Shown: positions 17,580-26,825 of the stretch, in pieces | Position numbering within the stretch: the first letter of the stretch is position 1 | Layout of the letters: each line of letters begins with the position of its first letter | Source: Bacteroidota bacterium | Lineage (GTDB): Bacteria; Bacteroidota; Bacteroidia; Chitinophagales; Chitinophagaceae | Reading direction: 5' to 3' | DNA: 64,000 nucleotides | NCBI GenBank assembly: GCA_016868455.1 | Contig: VGGV01000009.1 | Location: forward strand, 1-64,000 | Notes under the pieces: model-generated | Databases searched by the model: none | What the model saw: only the letters and a program-made list of their open reading frames with translations | Told to the model about the DNA's origin: nothing | Program-made: the position numbers and the translations under genes

Positions 17580-19418
17580 TTAAACGGCTTCTGCCTCCAT
17601 CTTCTTCTGTACCTTCTTCCGTTCTTCCTCATTCATTATCACTTTCCGCATACGCACAAAATTCGGAGTCACTTCAATACATTCGTCCTGCTGAATGTAT
17701 TCCATGCATTCTTCCAGTGTCATTAATGTTTTGGGGGCAATGTTGGTAGCCGCATCACTGCCACTGGCCCGCATATTGGTCAGTTTTTTCCCTTCAATTA
17801 CATTTACCACAAGGTCGCCGGGTTTTACGTTTTCAGCAACTATCTGCCCGGCATAAACTTCTTCTCCCGGGTCAATAAAAAAGGTGCCGCGGTCCTGCAG
17901 TTTATCAATGGAGTACCCGGTGGCTGTTCCGTTTTGTTTTGCAATCAGTACGCCGTTATTTCTTCCGGGTATCGGGCCTTTCCAGGGTTTGTATTCGGTA
18001 AACCGGTGGGCCATTACCGCTTCGCCGGTAGTTGCAGTTAGCATTTGCGTACGCAGGCCAATTAATCCTCTCGAGGGTATTTCAAATTCCAGGTGCTGCA
18101 TCTCCCCTTTGGTTTCCATCATATGTATTTCGCCTTTTCGTCTTGTAACAAGGTCAATCACCTTGCTGGCAAACTCCTGCGGCACATCCACCACCAGGTT
18201 TTCATAAGGTTCACATTTTACACCATTGATTTCTTTCACAATCACCTGCGGCTGGCCTACCGTTAATTCATATCCTTCCCGCCGCATCGTTTCTATTAAA
18301 ATACCCAAATGAAGAATGCCGCGGCCATAAACAATAAAACTGTCGCCGCCTTCACTGTCTTCTACCCTTAAGGCAAGGTTTTTTTCTGTTTCTTTCATCA
18401 GCCTGTCGCGGAGATGCCTTGATGTAACAAATTTTCCGTCTCTGCCGAAGAAAGGTGAGTTGTTGATGGAAAACAGCATGTTCATCGTAGGTTCATCCAC
18501 ACTGATAACGGGTAGCCCTTCGGGATTCTCAAAGTCGGCAATGGTATCCCCGATATTAAAATCTTCAATACCTACTACGGCACATAAATCACCTGCTGAA
18601 ACTTCATTTACCTTTTTCTTGCCCATGCCTTCAAACACATATAATTCCTTTACCCTTGACTTCTTCACCGTGCCATCGGCCTGAACCAAACTTACCGGCT
18701 GGTTTTCTTTAATAATGCCGCGACCTACCTTACCTACGGCTATCCTGCCAAGAAAGGAGGAATAATCCAGTGAAGTGATCTGCATCTGCAATGTACTAGC
18801 CTCCCCCTGGCCCCCTCCTTCTGAGAGGGAAACTTTTGGCGGAGGAACATATTTAATAATTCCATCCAGCAGCGGTTCTATATTATCAACCGGTGTCAGC
18901 GAATCGTTGAACCAGCCGTTTTTTCCCGAGCCATAAAAAGTAGGGAAGTTCAGTTGCTCTTCAGTTGCATCCAGGTTAAAGAATAAATCAAAAACCGCAT
19001 CATGCACTTCATCGGGCCGGCAGTTGGGTTTATCCACTTTATTGATAACAACAATCGGATGAAGATTTAACTGTAATGCTTTTTGCAAAACAAACCGTGT
19101 TTGCGGCATGGGGCCTTCAAAAGCATCCACCAGCAACAGTACGACATCTGCCATTTTCAGCACCCTTTCCACCTCACCGCCAAAGTCGGCGTGACCGGGA
19201 GTGTCAATCACATTGATCTTTACTCCTTTATATTCAACCGCAGCATTCTTGGAAAAAATGGTGATACCCCGTTCCCTTTCCAGATCATTGCTATCCATAA
19301 TGAGTTCACCGGTTTCCTGGTTTTCCCGGAATACCTTGGTGGCATGTAATATCTTATCTACCAGGGTGGTTTTTCCGTGGTCAACATGGGCTATAATCGC
19401 AATATTTCTGATCTCCAT
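17580..19418 (-). CDS. typA: translational GTPase TypA/BipA
   Basis: Ribosome-associated GTPase of the EF-G-like family, involved in ribosome assembly and stress adaptation. The 612-residue protein has G1 AHVDHGKT, the switch RERGITI, G3 [14 protein letters not shown] and G4 NKVD, then EF-G domain II, III and V and the TypA-specific C-terminal domain ending in a lysine-rich tail. All GTPase motifs are intact. Near residue 200 the linker before [13 protein letters not shown] carries an extra [12 protein letters not shown] segment encoded by a repeat-like GC-rich stretch (18800-18829). A promoter with TACCTTTG lies 80 bases upstream and a terminator follows. Confidence 0.96.
   Translation of the reverse strand: MEIRNIAIIAHVDHGKTTLVDKILHATKVFRENQETGELIMDSNDLERERGITIFSKNAAVEYKGVKINVIDTPGHADFGGEVERVLKMADVVLLLVDAFEGPMPQTRFVLQKALQLNLHPIVVINKVDKPNCRPDEVHDAVFDLFFNLDATEEQLNFPTFYGSGKNGWFNDSLTPVDNIEPLLDGIIKYVPPPKVSLSEGGGQGEASTLQMQITSLDYSSFLGRIAVGKVGRGIIKENQPVSLVQADGTVKKSRVKELYVFEGMGKKKVNEVSAGDLCAVVGIEDFNIGDTIADFENPEGLPVISVDEPTMNMLFSINNSPFFGRDGKFVTSRHLRDRLMKETEKNLALRVEDSEGGDSFIVYGRGILHLGILIETMRREGYELTVGQPQVIVKEINGVKCEPYENLVVDVPQEFASKVIDLVTRRKGEIHMMETKGEMQHLEFEIPSRGLIGLRTQMLTATTGEAVMAHRFTEYKPWKGPIPGRNNGVLIAKQNGTATGYSIDKLQDRGTFFIDPGEEVYAGQIVAENVKPGDLVVNVIEGKKLTNMRASGSDAATNIAPKTLMTLEECMEYIQQDECIEVTPNFVRMRKVIMNEEERKKVQKKMEAEAV
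18800..18829. repeat. GC-rich repeat element inserted in frame in typA
   Basis: The plus strand carries a run of C-rich triplets (CCTCCCCCTGGCCCCCTCC) ending in TTCTGAGAGGG. It codes for the extra residues [12 protein letters not shown] between the G domain and domain II. The base composition is unlike the rest of typA, and the stretch resembles short repeats that are scattered between genes in many Bacteroidota (known from general experience, not checked here). Confidence 0.5.
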
Positions 19419-19420
19419 TT

Positions 19421-19476
19421 TTTAGCTTTTAGCTAGTAGCTGCAAACCGCCACCCAAAGGCTAAAAGCTTGCAGTT
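19421..19476. repeat. AGCTTTTAGC inverted repeat upstream of typA
   Basis: AGCTTTTAGC (19424-19433) is inverted at 19460-19469. The 14-mer TTTAGCTTTTAGCT at 19421-19434 occurs again exactly at 55333-55346, in front of actC. Here it lies 3 bases before the typA start codon, within its leader. Confidence 0.7.
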
Positions 19477-19498
19477 ATACGCTGTTTTTAACGAGCGG

Positions 19499-19530
19499 CA
19501 AAGGTATGGCAATTAAGCGGGGGCAGCAAA
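19499..19530 (-). promoter_or_regulatory. typA promoter
   Basis: On the minus strand TTTG (19530-19527) is followed after 20 bases by TACCTTTG (19506-19499), a full match to the Bacteroidota consensus. The predicted leader of about 75 bases includes the repeat at 19421-19476. Confidence 0.6.
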
Positions 19531-19604
19531 CGAAAGGGATATTAAATGATAATTGTTTACATTGAAAAACAGAGATTTAATGTAGTTTTAGCAAAACAGC
19601 TGGT

Positions 19605-20597
19605 ATGAGGTTTTTAAAATGGATTGGACTTGCCCTGTTATTATTGATTGTGGTTTACTTTTTAGGGCCTAAGCCTTCACATCCTAAATATAACAATGAA
19701 CTGTCTGCTGTTCCTGTTCAGCCGGCTGCACTGGATAGTTTTGTGGCAACACTGGAAGCAAAACATAAATTAAAACCCGACAATGAAGCAAGGATCATGT
19801 GGTTGAATGATACCGCCCGCCAGAAAACAGAATATGCTGTTGTTTACCTGCACGGCTTCAGTGCATCGCAGGAAGAAGGTGACCCGGTACATTATGAGTT
19901 TGCACAAAAGTTTGGATGTAATCTATACTTAAGCCGTTTGGATGCTCATGGGATAGACACAACAATACCGCTTGCCGGTTTTACTGCAGATGGTTTATGG
20001 AATTCTGCGAAAGAAGCTTATGCCATCGGAAAACAACTGGGCAATAAAGTGATCCTCTTGTCCACTTCCACGGGCGGCACCCTGGCGCTGAAACTGGCGG
20101 CTGAAAACCCGGATATTGCCGGGCTGATCCTGCTTTCTCCCAATATTGCCATCAATGATCCCAATGCATGGCTGCTGAACAATCCCTGGGGACTACAGAT
20201 TGCCCACCTGGTACAGGGCAAATACAGAAAAGTGTCAGACACCACTGCCATTTATGCCCAGTACTGGAACAACAGGTATGTTACCAAATCCCTTGTACAG
20301 CTTGAAGAGCTGCTCGAAACCACCATGAAGGAATCAACCTTCAGAAAAGTGAAGCAGCCTGTTCTGATGTTGTATTATTATAAAGATGAAAAGAACCAGG
20401 ACAAAGTGGTAAAGGTATCAGCCATGAAAAGGATGTTTCGCCAGCTGGGCACTCCTGAAAACCTGAAAAGAGAAGTGGCAGTACCCAATGCAGGCGATCA
20501 TGTCATTGGTTCTTATATAAAATCAAAGGATGTGGAAACTGTAATAACTGAATGTGAAAAGTTTGCCATGGATATCCTTAAAATGCAACAACAATAA
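19605..20597 (+). CDS. alpha/beta hydrolase, membrane-anchored
   Basis: A 330-residue serine hydrolase with one N-terminal hydrophobic helix (FLKWIGLALLLLIVVYFLG) that should anchor or export it. The oxyanion loop HGFSAS is at residues 83-88; the nucleophile elbow is STSTGG (S155 in the centre), with Ser in place of the usual first Gly of G-x-S-x-G; the catalytic His is probably in NAGDHVIGS near the C-terminus. This fits esterases/lipases of the Hydrolase_4 type. It starts a plus-strand group with 8 bases to the next gene. The substrate is not known. Confidence 0.8.
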   Translation: MRFLKWIGLALLLLIVVYFLGPKPSHPKYNNELSAVPVQPAALDSFVATLEAKHKLKPDNEARIMWLNDTARQKTEYAVVYLHGFSASQEEGDPVHYEFAQKFGCNLYLSRLDAHGIDTTIPLAGFTADGLWNSAKEAYAIGKQLGNKVILLSTSTGGTLALKLAAENPDIAGLILLSPNIAINDPNAWLLNNPWGLQIAHLVQGKYRKVSDTTAIYAQYWNNRYVTKSLVQLEELLETTMKESTFRKVKQPVLMLYYYKDEKNQDKVVKVSAMKRMFRQLGTPENLKREVAVPNAGDHVIGSYIKSKDVETVITECEKFAMDILKMQQQ

Positions 20598-20605
20598 AAA
20601 ATACC

Positions 20606-21973
20606 ATGCCTTCCAGTCTGTCACGCCGCGATGCGCTTAAGGCCATCAGTTTTGCTGCCGCTTCATTCCCTCTTTCTTCATGGGCCATGAATGAAAAAGG
20701 CGAACGGATTATTTTGCCGGATAACCCGCTGCATAAAAAAATGAAGAAGCCCGTTACTGCTATTACCTGCGGTGCAGGCGCAAGAGGAAATGTTTATGGA
20801 AACTATGCGGTTCAATATCCGGACCAACTGGATATTGTGGGTGTGGCCGAACCTATTCCTATCCGCATTCAGCGTTACAGCAAAAAACATAATATCCCGG
20901 AGGAAAACCAGTTCAAAACATGGGAAGATGTTTTTAAAAGACCCAAGTTTGCTGATGCTATCATCATCACCACACCGGATAACCTTCACTATGGCCCATG
21001 TATGGAAGCACTGAAGATGGGATATGATGTATTGCTTGAAAAACCCATCTCACCCAGCGAAAAAGAATGCCGGGATATTTTACAGCTTGCCAAAAAGAAT
21101 AACCGGATTGTGGCTGTTTGCCATGTGCTGCGTTATGCCCCATATTTTATCAAGTTAAGAGAACTGATGAACAGCGGTGCTATTGGCGAAGTAATCAGTG
21201 TACAGCACCTGGAACCCATCGGTCATGTGCACATGAGCCATTCTTATGTACGGGGCAACTGGCATAACAGTAAGCAAACTACTCCTATCATTTTGGCCAA
21301 ATCCTGCCATGATTTGGATATACTCAAATGGATGATCAATAAACCATCTAAAAAAATTCAGGCTTTTGGCGATTTGAAATGGTTTCGGAAAGAAAATGCA
21401 CCGGAAGGCAGTACAGCAAGATGTGCTGATGGTTGTAAAGTGGAAGCTGAATGTCCCTACTCGGCCCAGCGTATTTATTTCCAAAACAGGACCTGGACCT
21501 ATGTTTTTGATATGCCGGAAGATAAAAGCAAACACGGTGACCACATTTTAGAAAAATTAAAGACCACCAACTATGGCCGTTGTGTTTATCGTATGGAAAA
21601 CGATCAGCCCGACCATTACATCTGCAACATCCAGTTTGCAGATAATGTAACTGCCAGTTTTTCGATGGAAGCTTTTACTTCGTATGAAGGAAGAAGAACA
21701 AGGGTAATGGGCAGCATGTGTGATATTGTCGGTGATATGAATTCTTTTGTGCTGACCGACTTTCGTACGGGTAAAAAAACAGAATGGAAACAAAACAGCG
21801 ACGGACATGGCGGCGGCGACTGGCGGCTGGTGGCCGACTGGATACAGGCTGTTGATCAGCAAAACCCGGCTTTACTAACATCAACAATTGATGCCTCCAT
21901 TGAAAGCCATGTAATGGGCTTTGCGGCAGAGAAAAGCAGAAAAGAGAATAAGGTGGTGGAGGTGAGGATGTAA
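20606..21973 (+). CDS. Gfo/Idh/MocA oxidoreductase with secretion signal
   Basis: A 455-residue NAD(P)-binding oxidoreductase. The N-terminus MPSSLSRRDALKAISFAAASFPLSS has paired arginines and a hydrophobic stretch, like twin-arginine signals of this family. The Rossmann part follows (AITCGAGARGNVYG), with TTPDNLHY and the EKPIS motif of the Gfo/Idh/MocA family, then the C-terminal beta-sheet domain with the H-D-L-D-I helix. A cysteine group (ARCADGCKVEAECPYSA) sits in the middle, as seen in a subset of secreted members acting on sugars. Substrate unknown. It follows the hydrolase gene by 8 bases. Confidence 0.85.
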   Translation: MPSSLSRRDALKAISFAAASFPLSSWAMNEKGERIILPDNPLHKKMKKPVTAITCGAGARGNVYGNYAVQYPDQLDIVGVAEPIPIRIQRYSKKHNIPEENQFKTWEDVFKRPKFADAIIITTPDNLHYGPCMEALKMGYDVLLEKPISPSEKECRDILQLAKKNNRIVAVCHVLRYAPYFIKLRELMNSGAIGEVISVQHLEPIGHVHMSHSYVRGNWHNSKQTTPIILAKSCHDLDILKWMINKPSKKIQAFGDLKWFRKENAPEGSTARCADGCKVEAECPYSAQRIYFQNRTWTYVFDMPEDKSKHGDHILEKLKTTNYGRCVYRMENDQPDHYICNIQFADNVTASFSMEAFTSYEGRRTRVMGSMCDIVGDMNSFVLTDFRTGKKTEWKQNSDGHGGGDWRLVADWIQAVDQQNPALLTSTIDASIESHVMGFAAEKSRKENKVVEVRM

Positions 21974-22054
21974 AAGCCGAAAAATGCAATAGTTGTTTCC
22001 TGAAATAGTTTCATTTCCTGCCTATTTCCTATCTTCCTCGTTCAATTGCCTGCT

Positions 22055-23107
22055 ATGATTAGAAGCAAGATTGCTGGTATCGGCATGTATGTTCCTGCCA
22101 ATGTGGTTACCAATATCGACCTGATGAAATATATGGATACCACTGATGAGTGGATACAGGAACGTACCGGCATCAAAGAACGCCGGTATGCTCATCGCAC
22201 TAAAGAAACCACCACCACTATGGGTGTAGAAGCCGCTAAAATTGCAATTGAAAGGGCCGGCATTACCCCGAAGGATATTGATTTTATCGTTTTTGCCACG
22301 CTTTGCCCTGATTATTATTTTCCCGGATGCGGTGTATTGCTGCAGCGGGCCATGCAAATGAAAGAAATTGGCGCTTTGGATGTACGCAACCAGTGCAGTG
22401 GTTTTGTTTATGCCTTGAGTGTAGCCGATCAGTTCATTAAAACCGGTATGTATAAAAATATGCTGGTAGTTGGTTCAGAAAAACATTCTTTTGGTCTTGA
22501 TTTCAGCACAAGGGGAAGAAATGTAAGTGTAATATTTGGTGATGGCGCCGGGGCGGTGGTATTACAACCCACGGAAGATGAAAACCGCGGTATACTCAGC
22601 ACTCACCTACACAGCGATGGTACCAACGCAGAAATACTGGCCATGTACAATCCCGGAACACATGCCAATCACTGGGTGAACGGGCAAAAGCTGGCAGACT
22701 TTGATAACGCTGAAATCGGGCAAATGTTTTTCAGCCATTCCATGATTGATAAAGCACAGGTATTTCCGAATATGGATGGTCAGGCTGTATTTAAAGTAGC
22801 AGTAGAGAAATTTCCGGCAGTTATCAGAGAGTCGCTGGAAGCCAACAACCATCAAACATCTGACCTAAGACTTCTGATTCCACACCAGGCTAATTTGCGT
22901 ATTTCACAGTATGTCCAAAAGAAACTTGGACTGACTGACGACCAGGTTTACAACAATATTCAGAAATACGGAAACACTACGGCAGCCTCTGTCCCCATTG
23001 CCTTATGCGAAGCATGGGAAAACGGGTTGGTAAAAGAAGGCGATCTTATCTGCCTGGCTGCCTTCGGCAGTGGCTTTACCTGGGCCAGCGCCCTGCTCAG
23101 GTGGTAA
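22055..23107 (+). CDS. fabH: 3-oxoacyl-ACP synthase III (FabH-like)
   Basis: Condenses an acyl-CoA starter with malonyl-ACP to begin fatty-acid synthesis, or a related condensation. The 350-residue thiolase-fold protein carries the Cys-His-Asn triad: C114 in NQCSGF, the His of IPHQANLRI and the Asn of YGNTTAAS. The TGIKERR loop and GDGAGAVVL are also typical. The ATG at 22055 (MIRSKIAGIG) is preferred over a TTG three codons upstream. It is somewhat longer than E. coli FabH because of an insert around HWVNGQKLADFDN, which is common in the Bacteroidota paralogues; a role in a special lipid instead of the housekeeping step is possible. Confidence 0.88.
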   Translation: MIRSKIAGIGMYVPANVVTNIDLMKYMDTTDEWIQERTGIKERRYAHRTKETTTTMGVEAAKIAIERAGITPKDIDFIVFATLCPDYYFPGCGVLLQRAMQMKEIGALDVRNQCSGFVYALSVADQFIKTGMYKNMLVVGSEKHSFGLDFSTRGRNVSVIFGDGAGAVVLQPTEDENRGILSTHLHSDGTNAEILAMYNPGTHANHWVNGQKLADFDNAEIGQMFFSHSMIDKAQVFPNMDGQAVFKVAVEKFPAVIRESLEANNHQTSDLRLLIPHQANLRISQYVQKKLGLTDDQVYNNIQKYGNTTAASVPIALCEAWENGLVKEGDLICLAAFGSGFTWASALLRW

Positions 23108-23141
23108 ATTGTGTAATCCGGAGCCAACTTTCATCTCCAAT

Positions 23142-23161
23142 ATGCCATCATTAAATGGCAT
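23142..23161. promoter_or_regulatory. 7-bp inverted repeat after fabH
   Basis: ATGCCAT (23142-23148) and ATGGCAT (23155-23161) flank six bases. It lies 35 bases after the fabH stop and 22 before the next ATG, followed by an A/T-rich stretch. It could be a weak terminator or an operator of the small gene at 23184. Confidence 0.3.
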
Positions 23162-23183
23162 GATTATTTAATATTTTAGCAAC

Positions 23184-23600
23184 ATGAAGAAGCTACTTAC
23201 AATACTGACAATTATCTGCCTGGCTGAAACTGTTTCGGCACAGGACAGTTGGAAAGTAGTATTGCATAAGAAACTATTGCTTACCGGCAAAGGAGCGGAT
23301 GAAGAAAAAAATATAAAACTTATTAAATTATCTGAGTGGGAAAAAAGCGGTTACCTGGAAGTAAGTTACAAAGAAGAACAACCCTCTGCCTGGCTCCACT
23401 CCATCCGTTTTGCAGACGAACAAGGGAATGAACTGCTGGTCAAAGACAGTACAACCAGTACAAAGGTTTCTACCATTGCGCTCAGGAAAACTTTTTCGGG
23501 GAAAAAACAGGTGAAAATTTATATGGTAATCGCCCCTTCTGACCCCATGATAATGGCTCCTGCAAGACGAATACATCTGGCCACCCTGAAACTGCCTTAA
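23184..23600 (+). CDS. small secreted protein of unknown function
   Basis: A 138-residue protein with a Sec signal peptide (MKKLLTILTIICLAETVSAQ). The mature part is predicted to be mostly beta, with W-K-V-V-L-H-K-K-L-L near the start and a hydrophobic, Met/Pro-rich end. No family is recognised. It ends 3 bases before the lipid kinase gene, so the two are probably co-transcribed; a role in envelope or lipid homeostasis is only inferred from this. Confidence 0.65.
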   Translation: MKKLLTILTIICLAETVSAQDSWKVVLHKKLLLTGKGADEEKNIKLIKLSEWEKSGYLEVSYKEEQPSAWLHSIRFADEQGNELLVKDSTTSTKVSTIALRKTFSGKKQVKIYMVIAPSDPMIMAPARRIHLATLKLP

Positions 23601-23603
23601 GGC

Positions 23604-24503
23604 ATGCGGAATATTATTTACATCATTAACCCTGTTGCCGGTACCCGGGCAAAGAATGATTTGCAGCAATTGATTGAAAAGGAAACCGGCAAAGCAGGAA
23701 TAGCTTTCCGTGTATTTCCTTCAGTCGCCAGTGGTGATTATTCTTTTCTCCGCCCTTTAATCAAAGAAGAAAAAGTAACCGATGTGGTAATCGCCGGCGG
23801 CGATGGCACGGTAAACCAGGTGGTAAGCAGCCTGATGGACTGTAATGTGAATTTTGGCATCATCCCCTGCGGCTCAGGAAACGGGCTGGCCTATGCAGCA
23901 AATATTCCCAAACAAACGAAAAAGGCCCTGCAGATTATTTTCAACGGAAAATCTGTTGCCACCGATGGTTTCTGTATCAATGACCACTTTGCCTGCATGC
24001 TTTGCGGACTGGGCTTTGATGCTAAAGTGGCCCATGATTTTGCACAGCAGCCCAAAAGAGGTTTGGCAACCTATGTAAAACAGGTCGTGAAGAATTTTTT
24101 TGGCGCCCGGTCGTACAGTTTTGAAATAACCGTTAAGAACAAAGTATTCACCGCCGATGCTTTTTTTATCTGCATTGCCAACAGCAACCAGTTTGGAAAT
24201 CATTTCACCATTGCCCCTAAAGCCAGCCTGAGCGACGGGCTGCTGGATCTTGTTATAGTAACCAAACAAAACAAACTGAGCTGGATGCTGCAAACACTGA
24301 AACAGGTCAGCGGGCACAATAAGCCGGTTCCCGAAACGGTAGTGGATGACAAAAGAGCGATAATCTATTTTCAGACAGACAGCATCTCCATTAAAAACCT
24401 TTCACAGGCGCCATTGCATATTGACGGTGATCCTGCTGAAACGCCTCAGCAGTTAAAAGTTGAAGTACAAAAAGGATGTTTCCGGCTGCTGCAACCCGCC
24501 TGA
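23604..24503 (+). CDS. diacylglycerol kinase-family lipid kinase
   Basis: A 299-residue soluble kinase of the DAGK catalytic/YegS family that phosphorylates lipid alcohols. It shows NPVAGTRAKND at the start, the ATP-binding GGDGTVNQVVSSL near residue 72, the PCGSGNGLA loop and the C-terminal beta-sandwich domain with ANSNQFGNHFTIAPKASLSDGLLDL, where the acidic residues bind metal and substrate. Length is normal. It is convergent with the patatin gene (stop codons are adjacent). Confidence 0.9.
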   Translation: MRNIIYIINPVAGTRAKNDLQQLIEKETGKAGIAFRVFPSVASGDYSFLRPLIKEEKVTDVVIAGGDGTVNQVVSSLMDCNVNFGIIPCGSGNGLAYAANIPKQTKKALQIIFNGKSVATDGFCINDHFACMLCGLGFDAKVAHDFAQQPKRGLATYVKQVVKNFFGARSYSFEITVKNKVFTADAFFICIANSNQFGNHFTIAPKASLSDGLLDLVIVTKQNKLSWMLQTLKQVSGHNKPVPETVVDDKRAIIYFQTDSISIKNLSQAPLHIDGDPAETPQQLKVEVQKGCFRLLQPA

Positions 24504-26777
24504 TCACCATACGGGAAATATCATTTTAAGATTGTTGGTCCCGGCAGGGAGTTTTCTGTTCAGCAACTCTGCCGCCTGCCGGAAACTTTTTTGATTTGCT
24601 GCTGAGCGGATGGATGAAATTATATCCTTTTCTTCCCGCTTGGTAAGATGGAAATTCAGCGCTGCTTTATTTTCTTCCTTGTCTGTTGCATACTGAAACA
24701 CTATTTTATATACCCTGTTGCCGCTGTAAGCAGTATAAAAATTCAGTAATTCACTCTGTGAATATTCCATCATTTTAAACCAGTTGTGCTGTAACAGGAA
24801 AAAGGGGTTGGTTGCATGATCGCTTATATTGTCGGATACATAGGGATGCTCCCAGCCTCCTGAAGTACGGTGCCTTATCTGCAGCACCAGTACCCCACTT
24901 GTATTTTCTTTAATCCAGCTGTCCATAGTAAACAGGAACCGTAATGTTGTTTCTTCACCATAGTTATCCCGCAGGCCGGCATCCATTACATCAATCACAG
25001 GCTCAGAGGGCAGCCATACATTCGGTAGCACCACCGGGAAAGTGGCGTTCATCCGTAAGGCTGTGAGTATACGGAGATTCATAGGATCCTGCTTCGAAAA
25101 AAAAGTAATGAAATCAATCGCATCAGGATCTGCAAAAGGTATACGGGCGGTATCCCTGGGGGCCTGCATCATAAAGCGTACAGGCTGTGTGGAGATGATC
25201 ATTTTTCTTCCGTCACGGCTGATAACCGAGTTAAAAAACATGAGGGGAATATTGGCTGATTTTTCTTCGGCTGCATAATCCTTTAGCTGCTTGCTCAGAA
25301 AACCTCTTGTATTGCTGTTCAATTTTTGCTCAAAGGCATAGCCCCTGTCTTTTACATAGCGGTAAGGCCCGACTTTAAATTTTTGTGCCGGTGAAATCAG
25401 GTCCCTTGCAAAAAAAGAAGTGAAAACGGGGTTCAGTAAATCCCCGGCAATATCATCAATATATTGCGGGTTCTGCAGGTTAACAGGCAGTCCTTGTTCT
25501 TTACGCAGATACAACTCCCTGAAGTAGGCAGCCCCGATCATACCTCCTGATGCGCCGTTGATGAGAAAGGTTTTTTTCATCAGATTTCCCTTTGTTACAC
25601 TGTCAAGCTGCTGCAGCACACTTATGGTAAAAGTGGCGCTTCGGTGTCCGCCTCCGCTTGTATTGATGATAACCAGCAGGGGTTTTCCCTCGTTCTGCTT
25701 CTTCTTCCAGTTGTCTAATATGCCTGTCATATTCCGGCGATCTGCTTCCGTGTTTTCTTTATTGCATAAAGCAAGAAGAGTGTCCCGTGAATAAGCCGGC
25801 CGTTCTGTCTTATTGGTATAGTTCAATCCATATGCCTTGTTCCGGGGATCTATCCAGTCGAGTTTATAAAAAACATTCAGCAGTAACACCACAGCTATGA
25901 GATAAGGTATACTCCAGCTTTGCAAAAAGTAGGTAATGGCTGCCGCCACCCCTATCAGCACTGAAAAGAAAATAGTGATGCTGGCTGCCGCCGGCAACTG
26001 GAAAAAAGGATTGTCCAGCAAAAAACCAATCAGCAGCAAAAAAAGAAAGGCCGCAAATACAGAAAGTATAGCTGCAAAGTGGTGCCGTTTGAAAATAGAT
26101 TCAATAAAATCGTCTGTGTAATGCGATACGTCCCTCACTCTGCGCAACCGCAAGGGCGATTCAAAATACCATTCCACTTTAATCAGCGGTGAGCCATGAT
26201 ATATCTCTTTTACCGGACTCAGATGGGTGATATAGGAACGGGGGTCCCTTATAACCGGCATCATGCGCCGCAAAATAGAACGGTCGGCCCGGAAAAAATA
26301 AATAAAGGAAGCTGCCAGTATAAATATCAGCCCGCAAAGAAATCCCCCGCTGAGAAAAAGTATTTCAGAAACCGGAATCAGTTCCCTGTAATGATCAAAC
26401 CGGTAAGCTTTGATGAAATAAAACAGCAGGAAAAGTAAAGGGATGACTGCATTGTTAATACAATATTTTAAAAAAGGATTGGTAGTGGCCGATAAAAACC
26501 GGAACTGCCGGCTGAATAAAATAAAAGTGGCAATATTCCAGCTCATTATAAACATGCCGATAGATGCCCCGACAATGGCTGTACTCAGCGAGTTTACATT
26601 TCCAAGATATTCAGGCGCCAGGTATAGAGAGTCGGCGCCAAATGTTTTCATAAAGGAACCACTGATGGTACTGAACAGGACTATCCAGAATAGCAGCAGT
26701 ACCTGGTACTTCCGCAGATGCAGAAATACCAGTTGAACGGGAAAAGAATATAAGAACCCTCTCAGCCAGGTTTTCAT
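24504..26777 (-). CDS. membrane patatin-like phospholipase
   Basis: A 757-residue protein joining a large N-terminal membrane part to a patatin domain. Residues 1-320 contain about seven or eight hydrophobic helices; residues 350-750 carry the lipase: the glycine-rich oxyanion loop GGGHRSATF, the nucleophile in GASGG, and the second dyad residue in DAGLRDNYG. Patatins usually have DGG/DGA at that point, here DAG. The enzyme should hydrolyse acyl esters of membrane lipids; substrate unknown. I start at the ATG at 26777, not the TTG two codons before it. It lies 49 bases after heme A synthase on the same strand. Confidence 0.82.
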   Translation of the reverse strand: MKTWLRGFLYSFPVQLVFLHLRKYQVLLLFWIVLFSTISGSFMKTFGADSLYLAPEYLGNVNSLSTAIVGASIGMFIMSWNIATFILFSRQFRFLSATTNPFLKYCINNAVIPLLFLLFYFIKAYRFDHYRELIPVSEILFLSGGFLCGLIFILAASFIYFFRADRSILRRMMPVIRDPRSYITHLSPVKEIYHGSPLIKVEWYFESPLRLRRVRDVSHYTDDFIESIFKRHHFAAILSVFAAFLFLLLIGFLLDNPFFQLPAAASITIFFSVLIGVAAAITYFLQSWSIPYLIAVVLLLNVFYKLDWIDPRNKAYGLNYTNKTERPAYSRDTLLALCNKENTEADRRNMTGILDNWKKKQNEGKPLLVIINTSGGGHRSATFTISVLQQLDSVTKGNLMKKTFLINGASGGMIGAAYFRELYLRKEQGLPVNLQNPQYIDDIAGDLLNPVFTSFFARDLISPAQKFKVGPYRYVKDRGYAFEQKLNSNTRGFLSKQLKDYAAEEKSANIPLMFFNSVISRDGRKMIISTQPVRFMMQAPRDTARIPFADPDAIDFITFFSKQDPMNLRILTALRMNATFPVVLPNVWLPSEPVIDVMDAGLRDNYGEETTLRFLFTMDSWIKENTSGVLVLQIRHRTSGGWEHPYVSDNISDHATNPFFLLQHNWFKMMEYSQSELLNFYTAYSGNRVYKIVFQYATDKEENKAALNFHLTKREEKDIISSIRSAANQKSFRQAAELLNRKLPAGTNNLKMIFPVW

Positions 26778-26825
26778 TAACAAGAAATGGTTGTTACCTA
26801 AAAATACTGATAATTGGCTGCTGTG

